From: Pratylenchus scribneri | Lineage: Eukaryota > Nematoda > Chromadorea > Rhabditida > Pratylenchidae | DNA: 64,000 bases | Assembly (NCBI GenBank): GCA_030063045.1 | Contig: JAQSEB010000129.1 | Span: forward strand, 62,001 to 126,000 | Direction: 5' to 3' | Made by a program: the position numbers and the translations under genes | In this document: piece by piece, positions 33,601 to 44,484 of the stretch | How the letters are laid out: each line of letters opens with the position of its first letter | Numbering within the stretch: the stretch's first letter is position 1 | The notes under the pieces: generated by a model | What the model saw: the letters and a program-made list of their open reading frames with translations, nothing else | What the model was told of the DNA's origin: nothing | Database searches by the model: none

Positions 33601-36583
33601 GTCCAAGTTATGGCCTATTGAAAATAGCAAAAGTGAAGGGTCCCCCCTATGGGTCGAAAAAGTTAAAATTTTTTATATCGACATATTATAGCTCAATCGA
33701 CGTGTCTCAACGAGCTGAATACGAATTTGTAATCGGTTTTGCATAAAACGCAAAAATAAAAAAGTTACAGTCGCGCAAAGGAAATACGGATTGGAACTGC
33801 TCCGGTGGGCATTTCAGAAGGGACTCCTACGTGTGCTCCGCCTTCGCTCCTCACGGCTCACTTAGCTCGCTAAGCTCGCCGCCGGACCGCTCCGCGGTCC
33901 GGGTCGTCGCTACGGCTACGCCACTCCGGAGTCCCTTCTTACATTACCTCCGCAGTTCCAACACATTCCAGCGAGAAAAAAATGGCCATGACTTTTTTCT
34001 CTTTGAGCTTTACGCGAAACCGATCACAGATTCGGAATCTGCTCTTCGAGCCGCGTCGAATGAGCTATAATATGGCCATGAAGAAAATTTAAAAATTTTC
34101 GACCCATAGGGGGGACCAAGCACTTTTATGGGAAAATGGCTTTTAATGGCCATAACTTGGCTTAAAGTGGTTGCCCAACAAAAATTTTTGCTTTTTTGAA
34201 CTCAGCTCGTCAAGAGGCGTCGATTGGTATATCATTTTCTTGATTTTGAATCTGGGACCTATGATCATATTTTACCTTGAATCAAATCAAAGCATTGATC
34301 ATCGTAGAAATGGATTGAATTGAAGGAATCGATTGAAGGAAGTAATTCGTTGAGGAATTCAGGAACTTCATTCATATCATCATACCAATTGAATTGGTGA
34401 GTGTTCAAATTGCACCATAAATTCACATTGGACAGTATTGGCTGGAGATGGGTGAAAAAAGTGGTCATCAATGAAAAGTCGATTTGATCCTCTTGAGCGC
34501 TATAAATATAATTTTTATTAAAAATATTGAAGAAATTGGAAATTGTACGTTTTTGCATTTCTGGATTAATAAAAAATGGAATTATTTGTTGCAGTTTATT
34601 GAAAAAATATGGCTCAATTGCAGTTTACTTAGCCGACCTTTCGCCGTTTAAGCGACCTTTCACTGTTTAGGCGACCAAAGAAAAGTTTAAGCGACCAATA
34701 AAAATTCTAGGCGACCTATCAACTTTACAAAAATTCATCAAAAAATTAAATAAAATTCATCATAAATAAACCATTTTTCACAAGAAAAAATTGAAGCCTA
34801 AATCCTAACCCACAAATCCAATTGTCCATGCTTTTAAAGCTAGCCCTAAACTACCCCAATCATATTAATTTTGCTTTATTCATCTTAAATTAAGCAACAA
34901 ATTTGACTAAAATTAAAAGTTTTAAGGGTGGGAACAAGGAATTTCAGTTCTGCTAGACAAAATTTAGTGCTCAGACTCCGAGGTTTTGGTTACGCTAGCC
35001 AAGTTTAGGGCATGAAACATATTAAAGAAAGATAGGTCGTTCTCGAGTAAATTTTTTTGTGACAAATTTTAGCTCCATAGTTTAAATCTCGCCTAAAATT
35101 TTTATTGGTCGCTTAAACGGCGAAAGGTCGCCTAATCAGCGAAAGGCCGGCTAAACTGCAATTGAGCCAAAATTTCTATGCCTAAAAATAATTCAATTTG
35201 TTTGGCTTAATTGGTTGGTACCGTCCGCGGGGTCAATTCCACAATAGACAAAGGGCGGTACAAATATGGGCGATTCCATTCCATAATGGTACAAATATAA
35301 AGTTTTAGACTTCTAATAAATCAGCAATAGGTTTAGACCCTACAAACCTTATACCATTTTGTAGATCTGATCGAGACTCATCGAATGGTATATAATCTGT
35401 CGTGGTTTGATGAAAAAATCAGAGGTTTTAAACCGTCTAAAACATATTTTTATGTTTTTGGTTTAAAACTCTTTAATTTTGGATCAAAACCTGACATATT
35501 ATATACCATTAGATACGTCTCGATGAGATCTACAAAATGGTATAAGGTTTGTGGGGTCTAAAACCTATTGCTTATTTATTAGAAATCAAAAGCTTTATAT
35601 TTGTATCATTGTGGAATCGACCTAGCACCTGTTGGTACCAATACCAATGAAGTTTCGGGGCTGGAACGGAAAAAGGATGATGAAGATCATCCTCAGCTTC
35701 ATCTCTTCTTCCTCATCCTTTTGCCCTTTCCAGCCCCTAAACTCCATTAGTACCGCTTAATTTATTCGGTTTTTTCCCAATTTAATTCCGCCAATTGTGC
35801 ATGCTCATCAGCAGTTCAGACAGGAAAAAAAAATACTCGTTCTCAGTCAGCGAAAAATGAAAATTTTCCAAATATGTACTTCAATTTATGAGATGAGGAA
35901 ACCGAAAAAACCACTTATGTTTTCGAATTCATTGTTTTGGGCGTCATAAAAAAACCAATTTAAAACAACATTATTTGCGCTAAAACAATTCAAACAAACT
36001 GTTTTTGCTAGTTTAACATAACATTTACAAATTTATGTTTTGAAACTGGTTTTAATGGTTTTCCATTTTCCAACTCGTTTAACCCAAAAAAATTATTAGT
36101 TTTTTGGTTTAATCACTATAAAATGAGCTATTTCGTTACGTTAATTGCGTATTTTCGCTCTGCTGATGAGATGAGCCTTTTTATTTTATTTTTTTTTCGC
36201 TGGTATGAGAATGAGACGGCACTCCGTCTGTGTTTTGTCTCAAAATAGTTCCGCTAATATTTCTATTCTTTCATTGCTTTATTTTGTATTTGTTTTTTGT
36301 TTATTGAATATTTTATTATTTAATTTATAAAATGAAACCAAATTTCGATCAATTGAAAGTCCTTAATGTTTGATGGCATTTCCGTCTCAGCCACTTTTTC
36401 ATTGTAATAGTAGTCATCATCATCACCAACAAAATGTAGCGGCCGCAATTTAATTTGTCCATATTCATGCAGAAAGAACATTGCAATTTCGGCAAATGAT
36501 CGACTGCCAATTTCGTTCAAACGATTTACCAATTGATAGCGACGAATTGGAGCAAAAACATCGACCCAAACTTCCAACGGCAT
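30608..36583 (-). CDS. F-box protein with acidic repeat linker
   Basis: Six minus-strand exons: 36583-36339, 34499-34276, 33477-33392, 32956-32402, 31361-30987, 30793-30608; 1671 bp, 556 residues, phases consistent throughout. The N-terminus (MPLEVWVDVFAPIRRYQLV, NRLNEIGSRSFAEI) is a nematode-type F-box, which normally binds Skp1 in an SCF ubiquitin ligase. A ~90-residue segment rich in IEDEE units follows, encoded by an 18-bp repeat at ~32635-32800. The later part (MQSTKPTRFIACFEPGYM, IRLVNPTTNEQLSAKWVF) looks like an F-box-associated substrate domain, and the C-terminus after YYKYGWLRNRDM is Glu/Lys-rich. A possible 5' non-coding exon ends at a GTGAGT donor near 36638. Every intron except the last is enlarged by repeats (one minisatellite, four inverted-repeat elements). 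It may be the founder of a local family, since its last exon is duplicated at 36930-37165. Confidence 0.8.
31437..32390. repeat. 26-bp minisatellite in F-box gene intron 4
   Basis: Roughly 35 imperfect units of TTTCTCCAAACATTGTTTTG followed by TTTTTG, with variants (CCCAAACATTTTAATG, TTATG, TTGTG). The edges are the most diverged. The same motif occurs in a short form in intron 1 of kinase copy B (~6400-6510) and at ~48965-48995, so it is a dispersed seed that expanded here. Long open frames on both strands here are repeat artefacts. Confidence 0.93.
32635..32800 (-). repeat. 18-bp coding repeat (acidic linker)
   Basis: Tandem copies of TCATCTTCAATTTCTTCA on the plus strand encode IEDEE-type units on the minus strand within F-box exon 4. 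Frame is maintained across all units, consistent with selection for an acidic linker. Confidence 0.85.
33003..33340. mobile_element. Foldback element, GCGAA family, F-box intron 3
   Basis: Ends are inverted: AAAATGGCGAATAGAATACT and AAAATGGCGAAAAGATT on the left, AATCTTTTCGC and ATTCTATTCGCTATTTT on the right. Inside are paired CCAATCGAC/GTCGATTGG and AAATTATATACC/GGTATATAATTT blocks around a short centre. The arms match the end motif of the larger foldback at 61840-63005. Confidence 0.7.
33503..34260. mobile_element. 758-bp inverted-repeat element, F-box intron 2 (8-bp TSD)
   Basis: Starts AGGTCCCAGA and ends TCTGGGACCT. Flanked by ATGTTCAT (33495-33502) and ATGATCAT (34261-34268), a 7/8 target duplication. 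Long arms are inverted copies (GTTGGGCAACCAC with GTGGTTGCCCAAC; CCAATCGACGCG with its complement). Removing it leaves a ~40-50 bp intron typical of this gene. Confidence 0.85.
33790..33965. mobile_element. GC-rich nested insert in the 758-bp element
   Basis: A sharply GC-rich island bounded by GGAACTGC and GCAGTTCC, with second inverted blocks (GAAGGGACTCC and GGAGTCCCTTC) and internal hairpins (GCGGTCC/GGACCGC). Composition is unlike everything around it. It is probably a separate small element or structured core. No target duplication was found. Confidence 0.55.
34611..35168. mobile_element. Foldback element, F-box intron 1
   Basis: Ends GGCTCAATTGCAGTTTA and TAAACTGCAATTGAGCC are perfect inverses. 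The arms carry repeated GGCGAAAGGTCG/CGACCTTTCGCC units and GTTTAAGCGACC. The centre is ordinary AT-rich sequence. Flanking AAAATAT/AAAATTT could be a decayed target duplication. Confidence 0.8.
35222..35630. mobile_element. Inverted-repeat MITE, family 1, copy 2 (8-bp TSD)
   Basis: Begins CGTCCGCGGGG and ends TAGCACCT. Perfect 8-bp duplications GTTGGTAC flank it at 35214-35221 and 35631-35638. It has the same ends and internal plan as 1172-1582, here with GGTCAATTCCACAATAG next to the terminus. Confidence 0.9.
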
Positions 36584-37906
36584 TTTACTAAAATTAATAA
36601 GGGAATTTATTTGAAAAATTGATATTAATAAAACTCACATTTTCATAGTGCTGAGCAAAGAGCAATGAATAATTTATTTTTTTTTGTCGAATTTTGTTTT
36701 CCTGCTTAATAAAAAAAGAGATATTATTTCCCTTTAATTTTTAATTGAAATTTAAATAAAAAATCAATATTTGATATAATTTTTTGCATAATACCAATAA
36801 ATAGAGCAAAATTTATTCTATTTAAAAATAAATGAAATCAAAGAAAAAATAATTTATGTAAACATTAAACAACAACAATCAATCATTTTCAATTTAATTC
36901 ATGTTTGCAAAAAATCAGTCAAATGTCAAATATTTCGGCCATATTTCTTTGCTTTGTTTTCTGTTTTCTCCTTTTCCATTATTCTTCATTTCCGTTTTTT
37001 CCGCCTTTCTTTTCCTTTTCGCCTTCTTTAGTCTCCTCTTCCCCTTTCTCCTTCTTTTCGCCTTCTGCCGTCTCGTCTTCCTCGTCGCTGTCCTCATCCA
37101 ACATATCTCTATTTCATAGCCATCCATATTTGTAGTAATCACCGGAATAACGATGACGACCCTAAAATTAAAAAAAAATGTTTGAGAGATTTTCATTTAT
37201 TAAGAATTTGAGGGAATGAAACTTATTTTATTTTTCATTTTACAATTTCATCAAAAATTTATCATTTCTAAGCAAATATAAATTATTATATCCCCAAATT
37301 TAGGTTTTTAATTCTATTCTTAATATATTCTTTCGGTCATTAATTACTAAAGGAAATGAGATTTACACTTTTTTGTCGAAAAAGCTATGGCCAAAGTAGA
37401 ATTTGTTATTTGAGAATACAAGAAAATAGCTTTACATTTTTAAGATTCGATGAAATGATTTTTTTCCAATAAGGATAACCTACCCAAAAATTATAAAAAT
37501 CGCATCCGCTGATAACGTATCTGCGCTTATTTTTTTTAGTAAAATCAAATCTTGGTTATGTATGTGATTGAAAGAAATAGGAAAAATATAATTTGAAAAT
37601 AATGAAGAGGGAAATAATGTATTCGGATTTGAATTCAGCAATTTAAAAGTAATCAATTGAATTTTTTTTTGATTTGATGCATTTCCGCATTTTTATTATT
37701 TACTAATTACGGTGGATACATTGAAGCAATAATTAGCGAAGGCGCCAATAACTTTTTATTCCTAAATTTTTCATTTTGATAAATGTATTTTATTTAGAAA
37801 AAGCGAATTTTATATGATTGAATCGAAATGAAACATCGAAAAAATTAACAATTTGATTGTGGTGAAATGTGTTTTTTTTCATAATCGAATTTCTTTCTGT
37901 TTTAAA
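36584..37906. other. Intergenic between F-box and SPRY genes
   Basis: Holds the 5' flank of the F-box gene, the duplicated exon remnant at 36930-37165, and otherwise AT-rich sequence (37200-37860) with no recognised gene or element. Confidence 0.5.
36930..37165 (-). pseudogene. Duplicated last exon of the F-box gene
   Basis: On the minus strand an acceptor leads into GDYYKYGWL, an in-frame TGA, then NRDMLDEDSDEEDE and a Glu/Lys/Gly-rich tail, closely matching the last exon at 30793-30608. Flanking DNA on the tail side is also similar (CAAAAAATCAGTCAAAT). The stop, and the lack of other exons nearby, mark it as a partial duplicate. Confidence 0.8.
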
Positions 37907-39238
37907 TCATTTCGGCATTTGAAAAAAGAATTCAGTAAAGACATTGAAGCGAAATTGTTCTGTCCCAAAATTTGCGCGGATTGAATCGCCACCATTGTAC
38001 ATGGAAATAGCCGGATAAAGTTGGTGAATGGATTCGATTGTGGCATATTTTGGTGGCAAATCAATTTTTCCTGAATTTGAAATATTTAATTTATTTATTT
38101 TTTCAATTTTTACCGAGCAATTTGCCATTCAATGTGGCAAAACATTGGGTCATCGATGAATTTGTTGTCGAATGGATTATACCAAGTCCTGCCACATCGC
38201 CTTGTTTGAATTTATCGTCATCAGCGGCATTTTGGAATGGAATCTCGTATCCATCAAAAAAGATTCCTTTCTTGTACCATAATCCAAATGAATGGAATTC
38301 ACCAAGCCATTTACCATACTTTGGAACTGGGAATTGTTTGGTACAAAATCCAATGTGAATATTACTAAATTTTATAATATTTAATTTTTTATTATTTTTT
38401 TTATTACCTTTTTTTCATAATGTGAAATTCCACTTCAAAATAATAGAAGCTAATTGGCGATTTGCCAAAATTGGATGCTTGGATAGGCCAAATTGTTCGA
38501 ACAGAATTCCATTCTTTGAAAAAATTATTTAAAATTATAAAATAATTGAATTATAATTTTAAATTACCACTTCCTTCGATTAATGTGGCGATGAGTCTAT
38601 TCCCGGAAATGATTAATTTTGAATCACAATCCAATGGATTCAAAACATTTCTAATTGGATTTAATCCCATAATCGTGCCAATCTGAAAAATCAAATATTT
38701 TCAAAAAAAAAACGAAGAATATTTTTAAATTATAAATTTGGTACAAAGATTTTCCCTAAATTTAAATTCAAAATGAAAATTTGGAAAAATTTTTGCTAGC
38801 TAAAATAATCTTTAAATTATATTAAGAAGAGATGGATTTATATGTAAATTTTTTTCTGATGGGTTTCAATTACAAAAATATTAAATAATATTTTTTTATA
38901 TTTTTGTAATGTATTTTAAAAGAGAGTAAATTTATTTTTTTTAAATCTTACTTCTTTAATTTGCTCCTGCATTTGGCCAATTTTGTCGTCCAACTGCTGG
39001 CAGCGAATTAATAACGAAGCAGCAACACCGAGTCCCATGATTACAATTATACAAATCATCAAGGCCATCATCATCATCATTACCAATCCTTTGTTTTTGC
39101 CATTTTCCTTCTTCATGCCAATGCTCTGAAATATTTTTGAAATAATTAGAGGATTAATTTTTTTAAAGATTATACTTCCAATTCCAACGCTTTGATTTCT
39201 TCATTAGCAGAATGCCCAGTATTGTTTGGAGGATCCAT
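37907..39238 (-). CDS. Type II membrane-anchored SPRY-domain protein
   Basis: Six exons: 39238-39176, 39125-38952, 38682-38568, 38513-38408, 38364-38114, 38070-37907; 873 bp, 290 residues, all splice phases consistent. Residues 1-34 are hydrophilic; a single transmembrane segment (VMMMMMALMICIIVIMGLGV) spans ~34-55, then a short coiled stretch (QQLDDKIGQMQEQIKE). A SPRY domain follows: WNSVRTIWP, SYYFEVEFHI, IGFCTKQFP, WLGEFHSFGLWYKKGIFFDG, FKQGDVAGLGI, TLNGKLLG and a C-terminal YPAISMYNGGDSIRANFG block, the order typical of RanBPM-like SPRY domains. Cyst nematodes secrete SPRY effectors (SPRYSECs) with signal peptides. Here the N-terminus predicts a membrane anchor, so it is more likely a resident membrane protein, though the segment could act as a signal anchor. 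The SPRY domain would bind protein partners. Confidence 0.88.
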
Positions 39239-39328
39239 TGAATTTTTAGCAAATTATTAATTTAATTGAAAAATCTGAAATCATAAATCTGTGTATTTAG
39301 ATTGAAAATTGTTTTTTTAAAAAGAATG

Positions 39329-39956
39329 GTTACTTTTCCGTTTTGCTACTCCACCATTTTAAAAATCATGAAAACATTGGGAAATATTCTCTTAGGGGTA
39401 ATTTTGGATGGCGTTCAAAAATCTGAACTAATTTTTTATCTATCGCGTCAATGACGTGAGTTACGTGGAATTTTACGTGAAATGCGCAACTTGAAAATTA
39501 TTTTTTTTTGTAAAATTACATTTAAAAGATACCTTGGATTACTTTGAAAATCCCATGCTCCGAGCCCTAAGTCTTAATTCTATCCTAAACCATAATTATA
39601 ATTATAGACCAAAATATCAGCCGTATTTTTGAAAGTTTAATGGCGATAACTTTTATATTTTTAAATTTTATGCGAAATCAATCGAGTATATTCGTACTCA
39701 GCCTATCATGAGTCATGACGCGTCAATTGAGCTATATATATATTGGCGGAAAATTTTTTAAAACATTTTTCGAGTTCCGACCCATAGTGGGGCCCCCTTA
39801 CTTTTTCAATTTCAATTTTGCATAACTCATGTCAATGACTTATGTAACAAAAAAATAAGCTCAAATTTGCGATAAGCATTAAAATTATCCCCATAATTTT
39901 ATTTTCATAATGTTTTCATGATTTTTAGTGGCGGTGTCATAAAACGGAAAAGAACC
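39329..39956. mobile_element. 628-bp TIR element with perfect 8-bp TSD
   Basis: Ends GTTACTTTTCCGTTTT and AAAACGGAAAAGAACC are near-perfect inverses, and AATCATGAAAACATT is paired further in. Perfect 8-bp duplications AAAGAATG lie at 39321-39328 and 39957-39964. The interior is non-coding. Confidence 0.9.
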
Positions 39957-40974
39957 AAAGAATGGATAAAAATAAAATTCAAATTTTAATATTGATTAGA
40001 TTGAAAAAGAACGAAAATCCAAATCGCCAGTTCAATAGCCATTTTTTGGCCATAAGGAAGTTATCAATTTGGAATTACAAATAGAAAGACCTAAAAAGCC
40101 TTCGTAAAAGAAATTAGCTATTCCAGGCTTTTAATATATAATAAATAGGCGGTTTTATTCAAAAATTAGGGTTAATTATATTTAATAACATATAATTTTT
40201 ATAGCAAGATTTCAGCAGAAAACTAAATTTTCTTAGCAATAGAATGGCTCATTTCTACATGGAAATGATGAAATTAAATGCGCTCCCAAACAAACATAAA
40301 CAATCTGTGGCTGTGTGTGAATAATAATAACAAAGTGAAAAATGTTGAAATCATAGTCAAAGACGTTTTTCCTATTTTAAAACTAAATTGTTTATAAATG
40401 AGAAACGGAAAGAAAAGACTATTGTTTTGTTGAATGGTGAATCAATGTTTTTTATAGGCTTCTATATATATATGTATTTTTGATGGATAGTCTATCAAAA
40501 TCTACATTTTATAGAAAGTAGATTGGATTGTAAAATTCGTCTCGAGCTAATATTTGAATCTTTCTACAAAGACTTGAGCGAAAGTAAATGAACTTTATCG
40601 GTATATATGTTGCATCCAATTTTGGAAATCTCGGCTTCTAGGCGTCTACAGGTTTGAGAGTAGACTCATTCGACTCGGCATGGTCCATTTACTATATGAA
40701 ATTTTGATTTCAGACCGTTTAGGGTTTTAGGGTTAGGGCAGAGTCGGCATCGGTTCTAGGCTTAGGGTAGGGTGAGGGGATGTCTGGAAGCCGAGATTTA
40801 TCGAATGTGTCAACCTGAAAAAGCAACTGGCCATTCGCAGCAATGGCCAGTTTTTCGCCCCGGGAATGGTCAATTTCCCCAAATCGGCCGCAACATATAT
40901 GCCGATTTTTTGCCCTCAAAATTACGCTTTGCAACGGTTGAATGACATTTTGAAAATAGTAAATTTATAGTCGA

Positions 40975-41240
40975 ATTCTATAAAACCAGAAACCGGTTTT
41001 AGACTAAAAAAAACTTTAAATCAATTTGTTGATCTCATCGAGAAGAATCGAATGGTATATAATTTGTCATGATTTGGCCCAAAATTTAAGGGTATTAAAC
41101 CGTTTAAACCATATTTCAGTTTTTGGTTCAAAACTGTTTAAGTTTGAGCAAACCATGACAAATTATATACCATTAGATACGACTCGATGGGATCACAAAG
41201 TAAATTATGGTTTGTAGCGTCTGAAACTGATTTCTGCTGA
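40975..41240. repeat. Inverted repeat, TAGATCTCATCGAGACGC-module family
   Basis: Arms AATGGTATATAATTTGTCATG and CATGACAAATTATATACCATT are inverted around a poly-T/AAACCG centre, with AACCGGTTTTAGAC opposed near the ends. The same module forms the inside of family 1 MITEs and recurs at 50370-51075 and 63835-64000. Confidence 0.7.
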
Positions 41241-41399
41241 TTTTTTAGAGTAAATTGAAATTATAATGCACTATTTTCAAAGCGCGTCTATGCAACCCCC
41301 AAAATTTATCATAAAATTCAAATCCTAAAATATTTTTTTCATTGTCTTGTAATCAAAATGAGTAATAAAATAGAATTCCAAAAAATATTTTTTTCAAAT

Positions 41400-41600
41400 C
41401 TAGAGATAGAGATACTCACTTCTGTCATTGACCCGTCTCGGGAATATTCGTTGGCCGCCGCTGCAACCTTTTCCTTTGAGATAGCTGAATTTGTCAATAT
41501 TATTGGAAAAATTAGGTTATGAAAAACCACCAAAATTGATCATATGGTTCTAACCCTAAAATATTATTTTTCATTTTCTTACAATCAAATTTGAATAATT
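41400..41600 (-). pseudogene. Diverged copy of a secreted-peptide repeat exon
   Basis: Closely similar to the third repeat exon and its upstream intron at 27897-28070 (shared AATTGATCATATGGTTCTAA block). On the minus strand an acceptor CAG, then exon-like sequence and a GTGAGT donor are kept, but a one-base deletion early in the exon shifts the frame so GQRIFPRRVNDRS is only read in the wrong phase. No signal-peptide exon lies nearby. Confidence 0.65.
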
Positions 41601-41796
41601 AAGGTGTTTTTCTTCTTTTTGGTTGACAATGATGCTTCATCCTCATTCCTTTTGAAATCGTCACAAAACGAACTCTACCAAAATTTAATTTAAAATTATT
41701 TGAAAAGATTATTTTCATAAACCAATAATTTCTACTCATTAAAATTTTTGGAACTTTTCAAAAAAAAAGAATTGAGAGATTTGATACAATTGAAAA

Positions 41797-42375
41797 AAGA
41801 ATGGCCATTTTCTGCCTGATCATCCTCGCCCTCATTTTTATGGCCATTTTCTGCCTGATCATCCTCGCCCTCATTTTTATGGCCATTTTCTGCCTGACCA
41901 TCCTCGCCCTCATTTTTATGGCCATTTTCTGCCTGATCATCCTCGCCCTCATTTCTATAGCCATTTTCTGCCTGATCATCCTCGCCCTCATTTCTATAGC
42001 CATTTTCTGCCTGATCATCCTCGCCCTCATTTCTATAGCCATTTTCTGCCTGATCATCCTCGCCCTCATTTTTATGGCCATTTTCTGCCTGATCATCCTC
42101 GCCCTCATTTCTATAGCCATTTTCTGCCTGATCATCCTCGCCCTCATTTCTATAGCCATTTTCTGCCTGATCATCCTCGCCCTCATTTCTATAGCCATTT
42201 TCTGCCTGATCATCCTCGCCCTCATTTCTATAGCCATTTTCTGCCTGATCATCCTCGCCCTCATTTCTATAGCCATTTTCTGCCTGATCATCCTCGCCCT
42301 CATTTTTATGGCCATTTTCTGCCTGATCATCCTCGCCCTCATTTCTATGGCCATTTTCTGCCTGGTCAACCCATG
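41797..42375. repeat. 39-bp minisatellite
   Basis: About 14 units of ATAGCCATTTTCTGCCTGAT followed by CATCCTCGCCCTCATTTCT; variants have TTTATGG or TCTATGG. At the right end it grades into a 32-bp unit (GACCATTTTCGGCCTGATTC). Both strands stay open because 39 is divisible by three: one reads acidic DQAENG(Y/H) units, the other very hydrophobic ones. The 32-bp units disrupt any frame, there is no splice context, and I see no gene here. Confidence 0.9.
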
Positions 42376-42629
42376 CCTCTATGACCATTTTCGGCCTGAT
42401 TCCCTTGTTCATATGACCATTTTCGGCCTGATTCCCTTGTTCATATGACCATTTTCGGTATCTACTACATCGATTTTTCGATTTTTAGGACAAACAAATT
42501 TGCTCTATTTAAAGTCCTTTGAAAGGACCCATTATTTCATTCATTACCTATTTTCAATCGCCCATTCAATCCTTTTGGTTTCTTCTCCGTTCAATTCAAT
42601 TTTCGCCACCAATATATACGACAGTAAAT

Positions 42630-43429
42630 AGGTGCTAGGTCAATTCCACAATTCCGCAAATGTGGTCAATTCTACAATTCTGCAAATGTGGTCAATTCCA
42701 CAATTCTGCAAATGTTATTTTTCCTGCAAATTAATAGGTATTTTTTGCCTCATTTGAGCTCAAATGTTTGATTGTCATTAATTCATTTATGGCTAAGCTG
42801 CGCAGGACTTGGCTGAATCAAAAAACCATTGTTTTTTTATCTTCAGCACACTCGATCCCTAAAATTGGTTTTTCCATCACAAAATACATCATCACCAAAC
42901 TTGGAACTTATGGCCAAGATGCCCAGAAATTGGCCTTATTAAAAAAAATGTACAAATTTCAGCTCAATTCATTTTCAACAACTAAGTGAAAATTGGGAGA
43001 AAAAAAAGCAAGCACAATTTCTAAAATTTTACATAGGAATTAAAAACCAACAACATTTTTACTTTCATACAATCGACCACATTTTTTAAATTTTGTGGAA
43101 TTGAATTCGCCATATTTGAAAACCCCTAAATTTAAATTTTCAAAATAATTGTACAAAATTTTCATTTTTGAACCGGTTTATAAACCGGCTTTTGCGCGAA
43201 TCAAAAAAATTAATAGCATTTTTGAATTCTCCATATCCGTAAACCCCAAGTACAAATTTTTACGTCCAAAATTCTGATATATAATTTCACAAAAAAGAAT
43301 TAAAATAACATTTGCAAAATTGTGGAATTGACCACATTTGCAAAATTGTGGAATTGACCACATTTGCAGAATTGTGGAATTGACCACATTTGCATAGCCT
43401 TTGTCTTATTGTGGAATCGACCCCGCACG
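42630..43429. mobile_element. Inverted-repeat MITE, family 1, copy 3 (800 bp, 8-bp TSD)
   Basis: In the opposite orientation to copies 1 and 2: begins AGGTGCTAGG and ends CCCCGCACG. Perfect 8-bp duplications CAGTAAAT at 42622-42629 and 43430-43437. Subterminal zones carry 2-3 direct copies of TGTGGTCAATTCCACAATTC on the left and inverted copies on the right. The centre (42740-43000) has a short open frame of doubtful meaning. Confidence 0.9.
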
Positions 43430-44484
43430 CAGTAAATATATTATTTGCTCCTCCTAACTTCTAATCTCTGAAATTTTATTAAATAAATTTAAGCATAAAA
43501 AGCTTCCGGCTATTGTATAAGTGTGAATGTTTGGCCAAGGTCAAACATCTCACATATTTCCAACAATTTCAAAATTAAAATCAGCTCTTAAAAAGGGGTC
43601 ATAACTTTTTTTATTATTTTTAGATTATACGAAAACAATGCCATATTGGCAATTAGCGCATCGAGAGGCGCCGATAGAATTTAAAAAATTGTTAAATTTT
43701 TTATTCCGGACCAGCCATTTGACCTCGTACTCGAACTTCGTTCTCGTACCACGAAATGCAAGATGAAATACGAGGGGAAAAAACGGGGATACGAATTATC
43801 TTACTCGTGCCGTCCCTTTTCCCTCAAGCGACACCCAACATTTTGCGCAACAATATAGTTTATTTTTGGGAAAATATGAGGCATATTTTAGGCATAAACA
43901 TCACCCGTAAACAAAAAAAAGAACAATTGTTTCGCTTAAGGAGCCAGTGCCATTGGACAATTTAAAAGTGCATTGGATGGCCCTCTTATAATACTAAATT
44001 CTATTTTTCCCCTATCACTTCCCACCCTCATTCCCAACCCTTCATTTCCATTTCCAACGAAATGACAATTGATGAGGGAAGTATGATACTTTTCTATGGT
44101 CTTAGGCCTTTCTTACTAAAAATTTAGGCTATTACTAAGCTAATAATAAGCTAGGCTTACAAAATTCAACAACCCAAATGTTGGGGGTTTTGGCACTAAA
44201 ATAACCTCTATAGCCATCTTTTAATGGGAACCATAAAGCGAAAAGTAAGCCTCTTTTAAAACTCCCCCCTCTGTTAATTCCCCGGTCTCGGATTTACGAT
44301 AGGTATTTCATTTTCATAAAAAAAATTCATATCAAAATTGGCTCCTCCATAAGGCGCCATTTGCTAACCAAATCAAATTGTTTTATTTTATTACACATCT
44401 CTCCAATAACAACCCACCATTTTACCAATTTAATAGCACCTTAAATACATAATTTTGTCACCGTTTCAATATTTGAACAATAAC

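Larger units (their letters stand above)
39965..44484. other. Repeat-rich intergenic region
   Basis: No gene is supported between the SPRY gene and the secreted-protein gene. Contents: a block at ~40510-40740 shared with ~48440-48570 (GAGTAGACTCATTCG / ATAGATTCATTCG, then TTTACTATATGAAATTT), GC-richer sequence with TTAGGGTT-like runs (~40720-40790), an inverted repeat (40975-41240), a peptide-exon relic (41400-41600), a 39-bp minisatellite, a family 1 MITE, and ~1 kb of unremarkable sequence from 43438 to 44484. Confidence 0.6.

Noticed and set aside
41732..42448. A hydrophobic repeated 'membrane' protein (plus) or acidic repeat protein (minus)
   Set aside because: Both come from the 39-bp minisatellite; the 32-bp units at its edge break the frame and no flanking exons were found.
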